A DNA stretch of 34,552 nucleotides from Alphaproteobacteria bacterium (GTDB lineage Bacteria; Pseudomonadota; Alphaproteobacteria; GCA-2731375), in NCBI GenBank assembly GCA_030746635.1, contig JASLMH010000033.1:1-34552 (forward strand). The letters are read 5' to 3'. The translations under genes and the position numbers were made by a program. The notes beneath the pieces are model-generated. The model made no database searches, was not told the DNA's origin, and was given only the letters and a program-made list of their open reading frames with translations. Positions within the stretch are counted from its first letter, which is position 1. Every line of letters begins with the position of its first letter. This document shows, one piece after another, positions 17,164 to 24,636 of the stretch.

Positions 17164-17508
17164 ATGGCCAACCTGGTGTTGTATCTGGTGAAGTACGAAA
17201 ACGCGGCGAAGGCCGGCATGATCGCCAAGGCCGATCTGCGCGACCGGGCGGACGTCCACAAACGGGCGATCGCCGATTTCGGCGGCCGGCCGATCGCCCA
17301 ATACGGCAGCTACGGCGAATACGACATGGTCTACATCTACGAGATGCCCGACGACAAAGCCCTGGCCGCCAACCTGCACCTGACGGATTCCCTTGGATTG
17401 GCGAAGTACTGTAAGGCGATCCCGCTGATGAGCAGCGACGACTTCGCTGCCTCCCTGGCCTTGGCTCACGACACGCCGACCGGTTATGGTCCGGCCACTG
17501 ACGGATAG
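17164..17508 (+). CDS. GYD-domain protein
   Basis: A 114-residue cytoplasmic protein with a single GYD domain (ferredoxin-like fold, named for a Gly-Tyr-Asp motif). Here the motif is YGEYDMVYIYEMPDDKALA (about 57-75). The N-terminal strand NLVLYLVKYE and the ADVHKRAIADFGGRPIAQYG segment complete the domain. Function is unknown in the family. The chosen ATG at 17164 has GGAGG upstream and begins at the domain edge. The cyclase gene follows after 92 bp on the same strand. Confidence 0.85.
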   Translation: MANLVLYLVKYENAAKAGMIAKADLRDRADVHKRAIADFGGRPIAQYGSYGEYDMVYIYEMPDDKALAANLHLTDSLGLAKYCKAIPLMSSDDFAASLALAHDTPTGYGPATDG

Positions 17509-17600
17509 GGTGAATTGACCGTGGCCATTGACCACGACCCGGTAGCTGCCTTTACTGGCGGCCCTGGGGATATCGACGACAATTGCCCGATGGGGAGGGC

Positions 17601-19313
17601 ATGGCGGATATTGAACGCAAACTGACGACGATCATGGTCGCCGACGCGGTCGGCTTCAGCACCATGATGGAGGCCGACGAAACCAGCACCCTGGCGGTAC
17701 TGAAGTCCTGCCGCGGGATCATCGACGACAGCATCGACGAACACCGCGGCCGGATCTTCGGCGGCGCCGGGGATTCGGTGGTGGCGGATTTCTCCAGCCC
17801 GGTGCAGGCGGTGCTGTGCGCCAGCGAATTCCAGCAACTGCTGTCCGAGCGCAACGCCCATCATCCCGACGGCGAACGGATGCGCTTTCGGGTCGGCATC
17901 AATCTGGGCGACGTGATCATCGACGGCGACAACCTTTACGGCGACGGCGTCAACGTGGCGGCGCGTTTGGAATCGATCTCCCGTCCGGGCGGCGTCTGCG
18001 TCTCCTCCAAGGTCTACGAGGAGGTCCGGCGAAAGCTCGACCTGCTGTTCATCGACGGCGGCACGCAGCAGCTTAAGAACCTGGCCGATCCGGTGGCGAT
18101 CTATCACGTGCGGGCCGAGGACGGCGAAGAGGCGACGGCAACCAGCCAACCGGCCGCCGCCGCGTCGGCCGGGCGCCGGGACCTCCCGGCCATCGCGGTA
18201 CCGGAACTGAAGGTCATCAGCGGCGACGACGAGGTGCGCTCGCTGGCCGACGGTCTGCGCGAGGACATCATCGGCGGCCTGGCGAAGCAGACCGCGATCG
18301 AGGTACTGGCCGGCGAGGCGGCGGCTGATTTTCGTCTCGAAGGCAGCGTGCGCGCGGCCGGCCAGCGGCTGCGCCTGTCCTTCACCCTGATCGAGGAAGC
18401 CAACGGCCGGCAGGCCTGGACCGAACGCTATGACCGCCAGTTGGACGATGTTTTCGATTTGGAAGACGAGATCTCGGAGAACGTCGTCTCGACCGTGCGT
18501 ATCCAGGTCAAGGCCAAGGCCTTCGAGGAATTGCGCAACACCGACAACGACACCCTGTCGGTGCCGGACCTGCTGTCCAAGGCGGCCGGCTACTTCGTCC
18601 ATTCGCCGGGACACAACGACGAGGCGGCCGAGATCCTGACGAAAGCGCTGGAACAGCAGCCCGACAATTCCATGGCCGTGGCGATGATGGCGTTCTGCCG
18701 CTATCGGCACTATGAGTTCGACGCCGCGGCCCTGCCCCAGGTAACCCTGGAAGAGTTGGTCGAATACGCCAAGCGGGCGAATTCCCTGAGTTCATCCAGC
18801 TTCTTCGCGCGGCTGACCGCCGCCATGGTTTACCAGGACCTGCAGGGCGATTTCCCGAACGCCCTGAAACAGGCGGAAGCGTCCCTGGAGCTGAACCCGA
18901 AATTCACCCAGGCACAGGCCATGGCCGGCATCGCCAAATGCCATCTGGGCGACGGCGAGGCGGGCCTCGAAATGCTGGAACGGGCGATCGCCGCCACCCC
19001 GGAGGACCCCCATCGCTTCCGCCATCGCCGCGAGCTGGCGCTGATCCATTTCATCAACGGCCAGGATGAACTGGCCGCCGAGACCGCCGATCAACTGGTC
19101 CGTCAGGCCGCCGATCTGTGGCGCAATCATCTGACCCTGGCGGCGCTGTCCTGGCAGGCCGGACGGCAGGACCTGGCCCGGGAGACCGTCTCCGGTTTGT
19201 TGCGCCAGCAACCGGAACTGACCCTGGAGACCATGCGGCCGCAGTTCTTCGCCGACGACGGCATGGCCCACCGCTACCGCCAGGCCCTGGCCGACGCCGG
19301 ACTGCCCGAATAG
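17601..19313 (+). CDS. Class III nucleotide cyclase with TolB-like and TPR domains
   Basis: A 570-residue signalling protein with no membrane helix. Residues 5-165 are a class III cyclase domain: metal-binding Asp15 (MVADAVGFS) and Asp58 (GGAGDSVVADF), and transition-state Asn118 and Arg122 (GDGVNVAARLE). The base-selecting lysine seen in classical adenylate cyclases is Gly54, and the partner aspartate is Asn111 (DNLYGDG), so nucleotide preference is uncertain. Residues 185-300 resemble the TolB-like N-terminal domain (ADGLREDIIGGLAKQ, QAWTERYDRQLDDVFDLEDEI), and 320-560 are TPR-like helical repeats. GGGAGGG immediately precedes the ATG at 17601; a TTG six codons earlier is less likely. Rhizobial genomes carry many proteins of this layout. 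Confidence 0.88.
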   Translation: MADIERKLTTIMVADAVGFSTMMEADETSTLAVLKSCRGIIDDSIDEHRGRIFGGAGDSVVADFSSPVQAVLCASEFQQLLSERNAHHPDGERMRFRVGINLGDVIIDGDNLYGDGVNVAARLESISRPGGVCVSSKVYEEVRRKLDLLFIDGGTQQLKNLADPVAIYHVRAEDGEEATATSQPAAAASAGRRDLPAIAVPELKVISGDDEVRSLADGLREDIIGGLAKQTAIEVLAGEAAADFRLEGSVRAAGQRLRLSFTLIEEANGRQAWTERYDRQLDDVFDLEDEISENVVSTVRIQVKAKAFEELRNTDNDTLSVPDLLSKAAGYFVHSPGHNDEAAEILTKALEQQPDNSMAVAMMAFCRYRHYEFDAAALPQVTLEELVEYAKRANSLSSSSFFARLTAAMVYQDLQGDFPNALKQAEASLELNPKFTQAQAMAGIAKCHLGDGEAGLEMLERAIAATPEDPHRFRHRRELALIHFINGQDELAAETADQLVRQAADLWRNHLTLAALSWQAGRQDLARETVSGLLRQQPELTLETMRPQFFADDGMAHRYRQALADAGLPE

Positions 19314-19428
19314 TCCGCCACCCCGCCGCGGCGTCGATCACCGGATGGGGGCGCAGGCGGTCGGCAGATGTGCTATCACCCTCCTTCACAAAACGATTGT
19401 TAGGTTACCAAGCGGAGGAGATGCAGCC

Positions 19429-20193
19429 ATGGATATCGCGGGCAAGGCGGCAATGGTCACCGGCGGGGCCTCGGGCCTGGGCGGGGCGACGGCCCGGGCC
19501 CTGGCGCTGGGCGGCGCCAAGGTCGCGGTCCTGGACCTGAACGAGGAACTCGGCCGCCAGGTGGCCGGGGAGATCGGCGGCCTGTTCGTCCAGGCCGACG
19601 CGGCCGACGAGGCCCAGGCCGAGGCGGCCTTCGGGGCGGCGCGCGAGGCGCACGGGCCGGCCCGCATCCTGATCAACGCCGCCGGCATCGCCGCCACCGT
19701 CAAGACCACCTCGCGCGGTAGGCCGCACCCCATGGACGCCTTCGAGCGGGTGATCCGGGTCAACCTGCTCGGCACCTTCAACTGCATCCGCCTGGCGGCG
19801 ACCGACATGGCGGCCCTGGAACCGATGGCCGACGGCGAGCGCGGGGCGATCGTCAATACCGCCTCGGCCGCCGCCTATGACGGCCAGATCGGCCAGGCCG
19901 CCTATGCCGCCTCGAAGGGCGGGGTGGTCGGCATGACCCTGCCGATCGCCCGCGATCTGTCGGACAAGGGCATCCGGGTCTGCACCATCGCGCCGGGGCT
20001 GTTCGACACGCCGTTGCTGCAGGGCACCCTGACGCCGGAGATCAAGGCGGCGCTGGAGGCCAGCGTCCCCTTCCCCAAGCGCCTGGGCGATCCCGCCGAA
20101 TTCGCGGCCATGGCGGTGCAGATCTGCGAGAACGTGATGCTGAACGGCGAGACCATCCGCCTGGACGGCGCCATCCGCATGGCGCCGCGCTGA
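19429..20193 (+). CDS. SDR-family dehydrogenase, 3-hydroxyacyl-CoA dehydrogenase type 2-like
   Basis: A 254-residue SDR. TGGASGLG is at 11-18, NAAG (not NNAG) at 83-86, with Ser146, Tyr159 and Lys163 of the active site (NTASAAAYDGQ, YAASKGG). VNLLGTFNCIRLAA at about 111-124 and APGLFDTPLL resemble human 17beta-HSD10/HADH type 2, which oxidises 3-hydroxyacyl-CoA, so a late beta-oxidation step is plausible. GGAGGAG eight bases before the ATG at 19429 fixes the start. The 115-bp upstream gap contains an AACGATTGTT imperfect palindrome near 19393. The DUF455 gene follows after 16 bp. Confidence 0.92.
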   Translation: MDIAGKAAMVTGGASGLGGATARALALGGAKVAVLDLNEELGRQVAGEIGGLFVQADAADEAQAEAAFGAAREAHGPARILINAAGIAATVKTTSRGRPHPMDAFERVIRVNLLGTFNCIRLAATDMAALEPMADGERGAIVNTASAAAYDGQIGQAAYAASKGGVVGMTLPIARDLSDKGIRVCTIAPGLFDTPLLQGTLTPEIKAALEASVPFPKRLGDPAEFAAMAVQICENVMLNGETIRLDGAIRMAPR

Positions 20194-20209
20194 GCGCCGC
20201 CAAGGCAAT

Positions 20210-21031
20210 TTGAGCCGCCGCGGGGTCCAGGCCATCGACACCACCCTCACGGCCCTGGCCTGCGACGTGCTCAGCACGGCCGAGCCGGCCGCCAAGATTT
20301 CCGCCGGCCGAGCGGCGGCGGCGGCCTGGCGCCAGGGCAATGTCACGGCCATCGGCGATAGCCGGCCGCCGGCCCGGCCGGCCCGGCCCGAACGGCCGCA
20401 ATTGCGCCGCCCCGGCGACATGGCGAAACGCAGCACCGCCGGCCGGCGCGGCCGTATCGCGCTGTTGCACGCCATCGCCCATATCGAACTGAACGCCATC
20501 GATCTGGCCTGGGACCTGATCGCCCGTTTCGCCACTCCGGACCTGCCGACGGCCTTCCTTGACGACTGGGTCGGCGTGGCCGAGGACGAGGGCCGGCATT
20601 TCGAGCTGCTGGCGGCGCGGCTGGCGCAACTGGACGCCGCCTATGGCGATCTGCCGGCCCATGACGGCCTATGGCAAGCGGCCGAGGACACCGCCGGCGA
20701 TCTGGCGGCCCGCCTGGCCGTGGTGCCGATGCTGTTGGAAGCCCGCGGCCTGGACGTCACGCCGGCCACGGTCGGGCGGTTGCGCCAAGCCAGCGATAGC
20801 GCCTCCGCCGATCTGCTGGCGCTGATCTGCGAGGAGGAGATCGCCCACGTGGCGGCCGGCCGGCGCTGGTTCGAATGGCTGTGCCAGCGCCGGAACCTCG
20901 ATCCGATCGGCCATTGGCGGCACCTGGTGGCGCGACATTTCAAGGGCCAGCTAAAGCCGCCGTTCAACGAGGCGGCACGCGCCAGGGCCGGCCTGACGGC
21001 GGATTATTACGCCAATTGGCGGGGCGGATAG
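20210..21031 (+). CDS. Ferritin-like DUF455 protein
   Basis: A 273-residue protein of the DUF455 family (PF04305), predicted to be an all-helical ferritin-like diiron protein. Candidate ligands occur in two ExxH pairs, Glu127/His130 (AEDEGRHFELL) and Glu210/His213 (CEEEIAHVAAG), with Glu93 (AHIELNAIDLAWD) and Glu177 (LLEARGLDV). The physiological role is unknown. The start is TTG at 20210, with AAGG four bases before it; no in-frame ATG precedes the conserved region. It follows the SDR gene after 16 bp and precedes the M23 peptidase gene by 92 bp. Confidence 0.88.
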   Translation: MSRRGVQAIDTTLTALACDVLSTAEPAAKISAGRAAAAAWRQGNVTAIGDSRPPARPARPERPQLRRPGDMAKRSTAGRRGRIALLHAIAHIELNAIDLAWDLIARFATPDLPTAFLDDWVGVAEDEGRHFELLAARLAQLDAAYGDLPAHDGLWQAAEDTAGDLAARLAVVPMLLEARGLDVTPATVGRLRQASDSASADLLALICEEEIAHVAAGRRWFEWLCQRRNLDPIGHWRHLVARHFKGQLKPPFNEAARARAGLTADYYANWRGG

Positions 21032-21052
21032 CCGCGGGGCAGAGGTTTTCCG

Positions 21053-21080
21053 TTGCATCTGGCCGGCGGATCAGATGCAA
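21053..21080. promoter_or_regulatory. Inverted repeat before the M23 peptidase gene
   Basis: TTGCATCT (21053-21060) and AGATGCAA (21073-21080) are perfect inverted copies separated by 12 bases. It lies 22 bp past the DUF455 stop and 44 bp before the M23 start. It could be an operator or an RNA hairpin; there is no T-run, so a terminator is unlikely. Confidence 0.35.
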
Positions 21081-21123
21081 TACGGCCTGCAAAAGAAACG
21101 TCCGCGTCAAATGAGGGCATGTC

Positions 21124-22599
21124 ATGGGAGCGGGGCCGGCGGCTGCGATCGGGCGGCTGTGTGAACGGTTATATCCGGAACGTCAGATCCTGCTGCGCAG
21201 CCGGGGCGAAGTGCGCTTCGTCACCCTTGGCCGGCCCAGCCAGATCACCCTGAGCGTCATCGCGATGGGCCTGATCGGCTGGCTGGGCTATGCCACCTCC
21301 GGGCTGTATCTGCAGTTGAACATCGTCGCCGGCAAGGATGCCCGCATCGCCGAAATGGCCGGTGCCTACGACCAACTGTCCGCCGACATGTTGGCGGTCG
21401 AGGACCGTTACAAGACGATCACCAGCGATTTGGAGAACAACCAGCGGCTCCTGGGCGAGGTGCTGCACCATCGGGCCAGCCTGCAGCGGGTGCGCCAGGA
21501 CCTGATGCGGGAGTTGGGCCAGACCCGCGGCCAGCGTGACCTGGCACTGTCCCGCGGCAAGCGCCTGGAACAGCGACTCAGCCGCCTGGAAAACAACCTG
21601 CGCCAAACCCTTGGCCGGACCAACCGACTACAGGGCAACCTGGCCAAGGTCAGCGACGCCTTGGCGGAATCCCGAAGCGCCCATGATCAGGCGGTGCGCA
21701 ACCAGATCTCGCTGGCCGCCAACCTGGACAACACGACGGCGAAGCTGCGCGGCCTGGAAGACGTCGAGCAGAACCTGAAAACCACCCTCGGCGATCGCGA
21801 GCAGACGGTGGCACGGCTGACCGATCAGCGGGACAGCGCCCTGACGACCAATTTGCATCTCGGCAGCCGCATCGAGGAACTGGAAGGCCGTCTCGACCAA
21901 CTGAAGGTCTCGCAACGCGAGTTGATGCAGAACATCCATCGACGGACCAACCTCAACATCGCCGAACTGGAACTGGTGGTGCGGACCACCGGCGTCAATC
22001 TCGAGCGACTGCTCGACCGGTTCGACGGCCGGCGAAGGGGCATGGGCGGTCCCCTGGTGTTGTCCGAGGAAGCCATGGCCCACGCCAACGAATGGTCCGG
22101 CTACGAGTTGCCGACCTTTGAGAACTCGCTGGGCCGGCTGGAATCCCGCCTGGCCAGATGGTCGGCCCTGAACGAGATCCTCGAACGACTGCCGATCAGC
22201 CCGCCGGTGGACGAGTTCCACGTCTCCAGCCGGTTCGGCAAGCGGCGTGATCCATTCACCAAGCGCCGGGCCTTCCACGGCGGCGTCGACCTTGCCGGCT
22301 ACTGGCGGGCCAAGATCTATGCCACCTCGCCCGGCGTGGTCCGCTACGTCGGCTGGAAGGGCCCCTATGGCAGACTGGTCGAGATCGACCACGGCTACGG
22401 CATCAAGACCCGTTATGGCCATCTTTCCAAGATCCTGGTGAAACGCGGCCAGAAGGTCGGTTTCCGGCAGAAGATCGGCTTGATGGGCAGTACCGGGCGC
22501 AGCACCGGATCGCATGTGCACTACGAGATCGTGTTTGACGGCAAACCCCAGAACCCGGAGAATTTCCTGAAAGCGGGGAAATATGTTTTCAAAGGCTGA
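21124..22599 (+). CDS. M23 metallopeptidase with membrane anchor and coiled coil
   Basis: A 491-residue cell-wall hydrolase. A transmembrane helix at about 40-62 (ITLSVIAMGLIGWLGYATSG) follows a basic cytoplasmic segment. Residues 65-300 form a long coiled coil rich in Leu, Gln, Arg and Glu, and 360-491 are the LytM peptidase. Zinc ligands are His385 and Asp389 (HGGVD) and His466 of HVH (464-466), so the domain looks active. It would cut peptide cross-bridges of peptidoglycan in the periplasm. Its last 17 bases overlap the bactofilin gene, a pairing known from LmdC-like peptidases that are positioned by bactofilin polymers during localized growth. AGGG six bases before the ATG supports the start. 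Confidence 0.92.
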   Translation: MGAGPAAAIGRLCERLYPERQILLRSRGEVRFVTLGRPSQITLSVIAMGLIGWLGYATSGLYLQLNIVAGKDARIAEMAGAYDQLSADMLAVEDRYKTITSDLENNQRLLGEVLHHRASLQRVRQDLMRELGQTRGQRDLALSRGKRLEQRLSRLENNLRQTLGRTNRLQGNLAKVSDALAESRSAHDQAVRNQISLAANLDNTTAKLRGLEDVEQNLKTTLGDREQTVARLTDQRDSALTTNLHLGSRIEELEGRLDQLKVSQRELMQNIHRRTNLNIAELELVVRTTGVNLERLLDRFDGRRRGMGGPLVLSEEAMAHANEWSGYELPTFENSLGRLESRLARWSALNEILERLPISPPVDEFHVSSRFGKRRDPFTKRRAFHGGVDLAGYWRAKIYATSPGVVRYVGWKGPYGRLVEIDHGYGIKTRYGHLSKILVKRGQKVGFRQKIGLMGSTGRSTGSHVHYEIVFDGKPQNPENFLKAGKYVFKG

Positions 22600-23038
22600 C
22601 AAGGTGAAGAAGACGAAGGGCCAGGTTCGCGCCGCGCCCTCGCTGATTTCCACCGATCTGTCGATCACCGGCAACCTGCAGACCCCTGGCGAAGTGCAAT
22701 TGGACGGCACCGTCGACGGCGATGTCGGCTGCGGCAAACTGATGATCGGCGAAAAGGCCATGGTCAGCGGCGAGATCACCGCCGACGAGGTCGTCGTTCG
22801 CGGCCGCGTCACCGGGCGGATCAAGGCGAGGACCGTGCAACTGACTAAGTCCGCCAAGGTGATCGGCGATATCTGGCATGACACCCTGGCGATCGAGGCC
22901 GGCGCCTATCTCGAAGGTCATTGCAAGCGCAACGATGCCGCCCAATCGGCCGACATCACCACCCATCAGGCGGTCAGCACGGAAGCGACGCCGGCCCGCA
23001 AGGCCGATGTCATCACCGCCCGCATCGCCGGCAGTTAA
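22583..23038 (+). CDS. bacA: Bactofilin (polymer-forming cytoskeletal protein)
   Basis: A 151-residue bactofilin. The core from about residue 21 to 115 is a right-handed beta-helix with short repeating strands: SLISTDLSITGNL, VQLDGTVDGDV, AMVSGEITADEVVVRGRVTG and AKVIGDIWHDTLAIEAGA. The polar tails are disordered. Bactofilins self-assemble into filaments on the inner membrane without nucleotide. The 17-bp overlap with the M23 gene, and GGGG five bases before the ATG, argue for coupled translation. The N-terminal MFSKADKVKK may help membrane association. The symbol is used in the general sense for the family. Confidence 0.92.
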   Translation: MFSKADKVKKTKGQVRAAPSLISTDLSITGNLQTPGEVQLDGTVDGDVGCGKLMIGEKAMVSGEITADEVVVRGRVTGRIKARTVQLTKSAKVIGDIWHDTLAIEAGAYLEGHCKRNDAAQSADITTHQAVSTEATPARKADVITARIAGS

Positions 23039-23172
23039 AACGCGTCACTTCGCCGCCCTCGGCCGTGGTCGAATTGGCCATGGCGGAGAATTGTCGTATG
23101 GGTGGCATCGACGGCGACGATGTCATGCATGCCGGGCAGCTTGGTGGCGACCAGTTCGACGCTGCCGTCATG
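23035..23172 (-). pseudogene. C-terminal remnant of an alpha/beta hydrolase
   Basis: Read on the reverse strand in the frame ending at the TAA at 23035-23037, this stretch gives HDGSVELVATKLPGMHDI followed by VAVDATHTTIL. This matches the end of a large group of alpha/beta hydrolases, whose final segment has DGxVxVxSTKLxGM and then the catalytic histidine in a THT motif. No start or remaining hydrolase body is present: upstream in this frame lie only the codons of the acyltransferase in another register. After THTTILRH the sequence leaves the family pattern, and the usual terminal FLRxGRF is replaced. It overlaps the bactofilin end by four bases and the acyltransferase end by five. Recognition is from memory of the family. 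Confidence 0.5.
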
Positions 23173-24607
23173 CCGGTGTCGTCGCCGCCACGCCGTCCTT
23201 CGGCAATAGGTGCGCGACCGCCTTGGCGTAGTAGGAGAGCACCGGCAGTTCGCTTTCGACGGCGTGATACAGCCCGTCCTCCTCGGCCACCAGATGACGC
23301 AAGGTCAGCATGCGCAGTCCGACGGTGATGGCATAATCCTCCTGCCCGCGCGGCAGATAGACGTGCGCCCCGGCGGCGGTGAACATGCGTTGCAGGCGGT
23401 GGCATTCGGCCTTCAACTCGTACAGGCTGAGCGACCGTTGGGGATCGGCGAAGAAGGCCGTGGCCACCAGCGATACCGGCAACACCGGCACCAACAGCGC
23501 GATCGCCGCCATCAATTCATCGGCCAGTTCCTGGATATTGGCGAAGCGCTGCTCGCGGGAGAGGTCGCGTAGGTCGGCCTCCCTGGCTCCCAACCAGGCC
23601 CGCAACGACAGCGGCCGGCCGAAATTGACCGTGGCATAGCCGAACCGGAACCACCGCCCCCGGATCGCCAGGGCCAATTGGTGACCCAGGAACGCCAGGG
23701 TGGTCCGCGTCGCCTGGGTCCGGCTCTTGCGCCTGGCGGCCTGGTCCAGGGAGCGCAACAGCGAGCGATCCTCCAGCACCCGGTCATAGTTGATGCCCAC
23801 GGGCAGGAACACCAATTCGCGCTCGCCCTCCGGTTCGAAGGCCCGGGCGATATAGTCCAGCAGGCCGAGCTTGGCCGCGCCCAGGCTGCCGTCCCGCGAC
23901 AGGCCGCCCTCCAGAAACACCGCCTGGGTGACGCCGCCCTCGGTGGCCATCTGCACGTAGCGTTGCAGCACCCGGCGGTACAGCCGGTTGTCGGAACCGC
24001 GGCGCACGAAATAGGCGCCCATGGCCCGGATCAGGTGCCGTAGGCCCCAGATCCTGGCCCATTCGCCCACCGCGTAGGACAGCGCCGCCTGGTCGGCGGC
24101 CAGATAGGTCACCAGGACATAGTCGGCGTTGGAGCGGTGGTTCATCACGAACACCACCGTGGTCTTGCGGTCGATGGTCGCCAAGGCCGCCTCGTCGGCG
24201 AAGCCCAGACGCACGCGATACAGCATCTGGGCGATCCGGCGGGAGAGCCAATAGCCGATCCGGAAATAGAAATAGGCGTTGAAGGCGGGCACGATCTCGC
24301 GGGCGAAGCGCTCGACGTCCGCCATCACCACCTGCCGGGGCACCTCCTCCCGTTCCGCGGTTTCGGCCACCGCCTCGAGGATCTCACCATCGTAGATCAG
24401 CCGGTCGATCAGCACCTGCCGCTTGGTCAGCTTGAAGGGTTGGATTTCGAGTGGCAGCCGGGTGTTCAACTCGTCAATCACCCGGTTGAGCCGCCGCCGC
24501 AGCACCCAGCGCACCGAAGGGATCAGCAACCGCTCCAGCGCCGCCCATAGCGCCAGCAGCGCCAGGATCGCCGCCAGCCACAGCGGCAGGGTGATGTCAG
24601 TACCCAT
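23168..24607 (-). CDS. Glycerol-3-phosphate/lysophosphatidate acyltransferase (PlsB-like)
   Basis: A 479-residue membrane-associated acyltransferase. An N-terminal helix (LPLWLAAILALLALWAALE) anchors it. The catalytic HX4D motif is His157...Asp162 in NHRSNADYV, a form typical of PlsB/DHAP acyltransferases. VFLEGGLSRDGSLGAAKLG corresponds to the glycerol-phosphate-binding PlsB motif (FVEGGRSR), and FLPVGINYDRVLED to the last block. It is much shorter than E. coli PlsB (~800 residues), so it is a related but distinct type. The start at 24607 is the first in-frame ATG, and its ribosome site is weak. It follows prfB after 29 bp and probably shares its transcript. Confidence 0.85.
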   Translation of the reverse strand: MGTDITLPLWLAAILALLALWAALERLLIPSVRWVLRRRLNRVIDELNTRLPLEIQPFKLTKRQVLIDRLIYDGEILEAVAETAEREEVPRQVVMADVERFAREIVPAFNAYFYFRIGYWLSRRIAQMLYRVRLGFADEAALATIDRKTTVVFVMNHRSNADYVLVTYLAADQAALSYAVGEWARIWGLRHLIRAMGAYFVRRGSDNRLYRRVLQRYVQMATEGGVTQAVFLEGGLSRDGSLGAAKLGLLDYIARAFEPEGERELVFLPVGINYDRVLEDRSLLRSLDQAARRKSRTQATRTTLAFLGHQLALAIRGRWFRFGYATVNFGRPLSLRAWLGAREADLRDLSREQRFANIQELADELMAAIALLVPVLPVSLVATAFFADPQRSLSLYELKAECHRLQRMFTAAGAHVYLPRGQEDYAITVGLRMLTLRHLVAEEDGLYHAVESELPVLSYYAKAVAHLLPKDGVAATTPA

Positions 24608-24636
24608 GTCGCGCGCCGCCGATGACCACCATCGCG

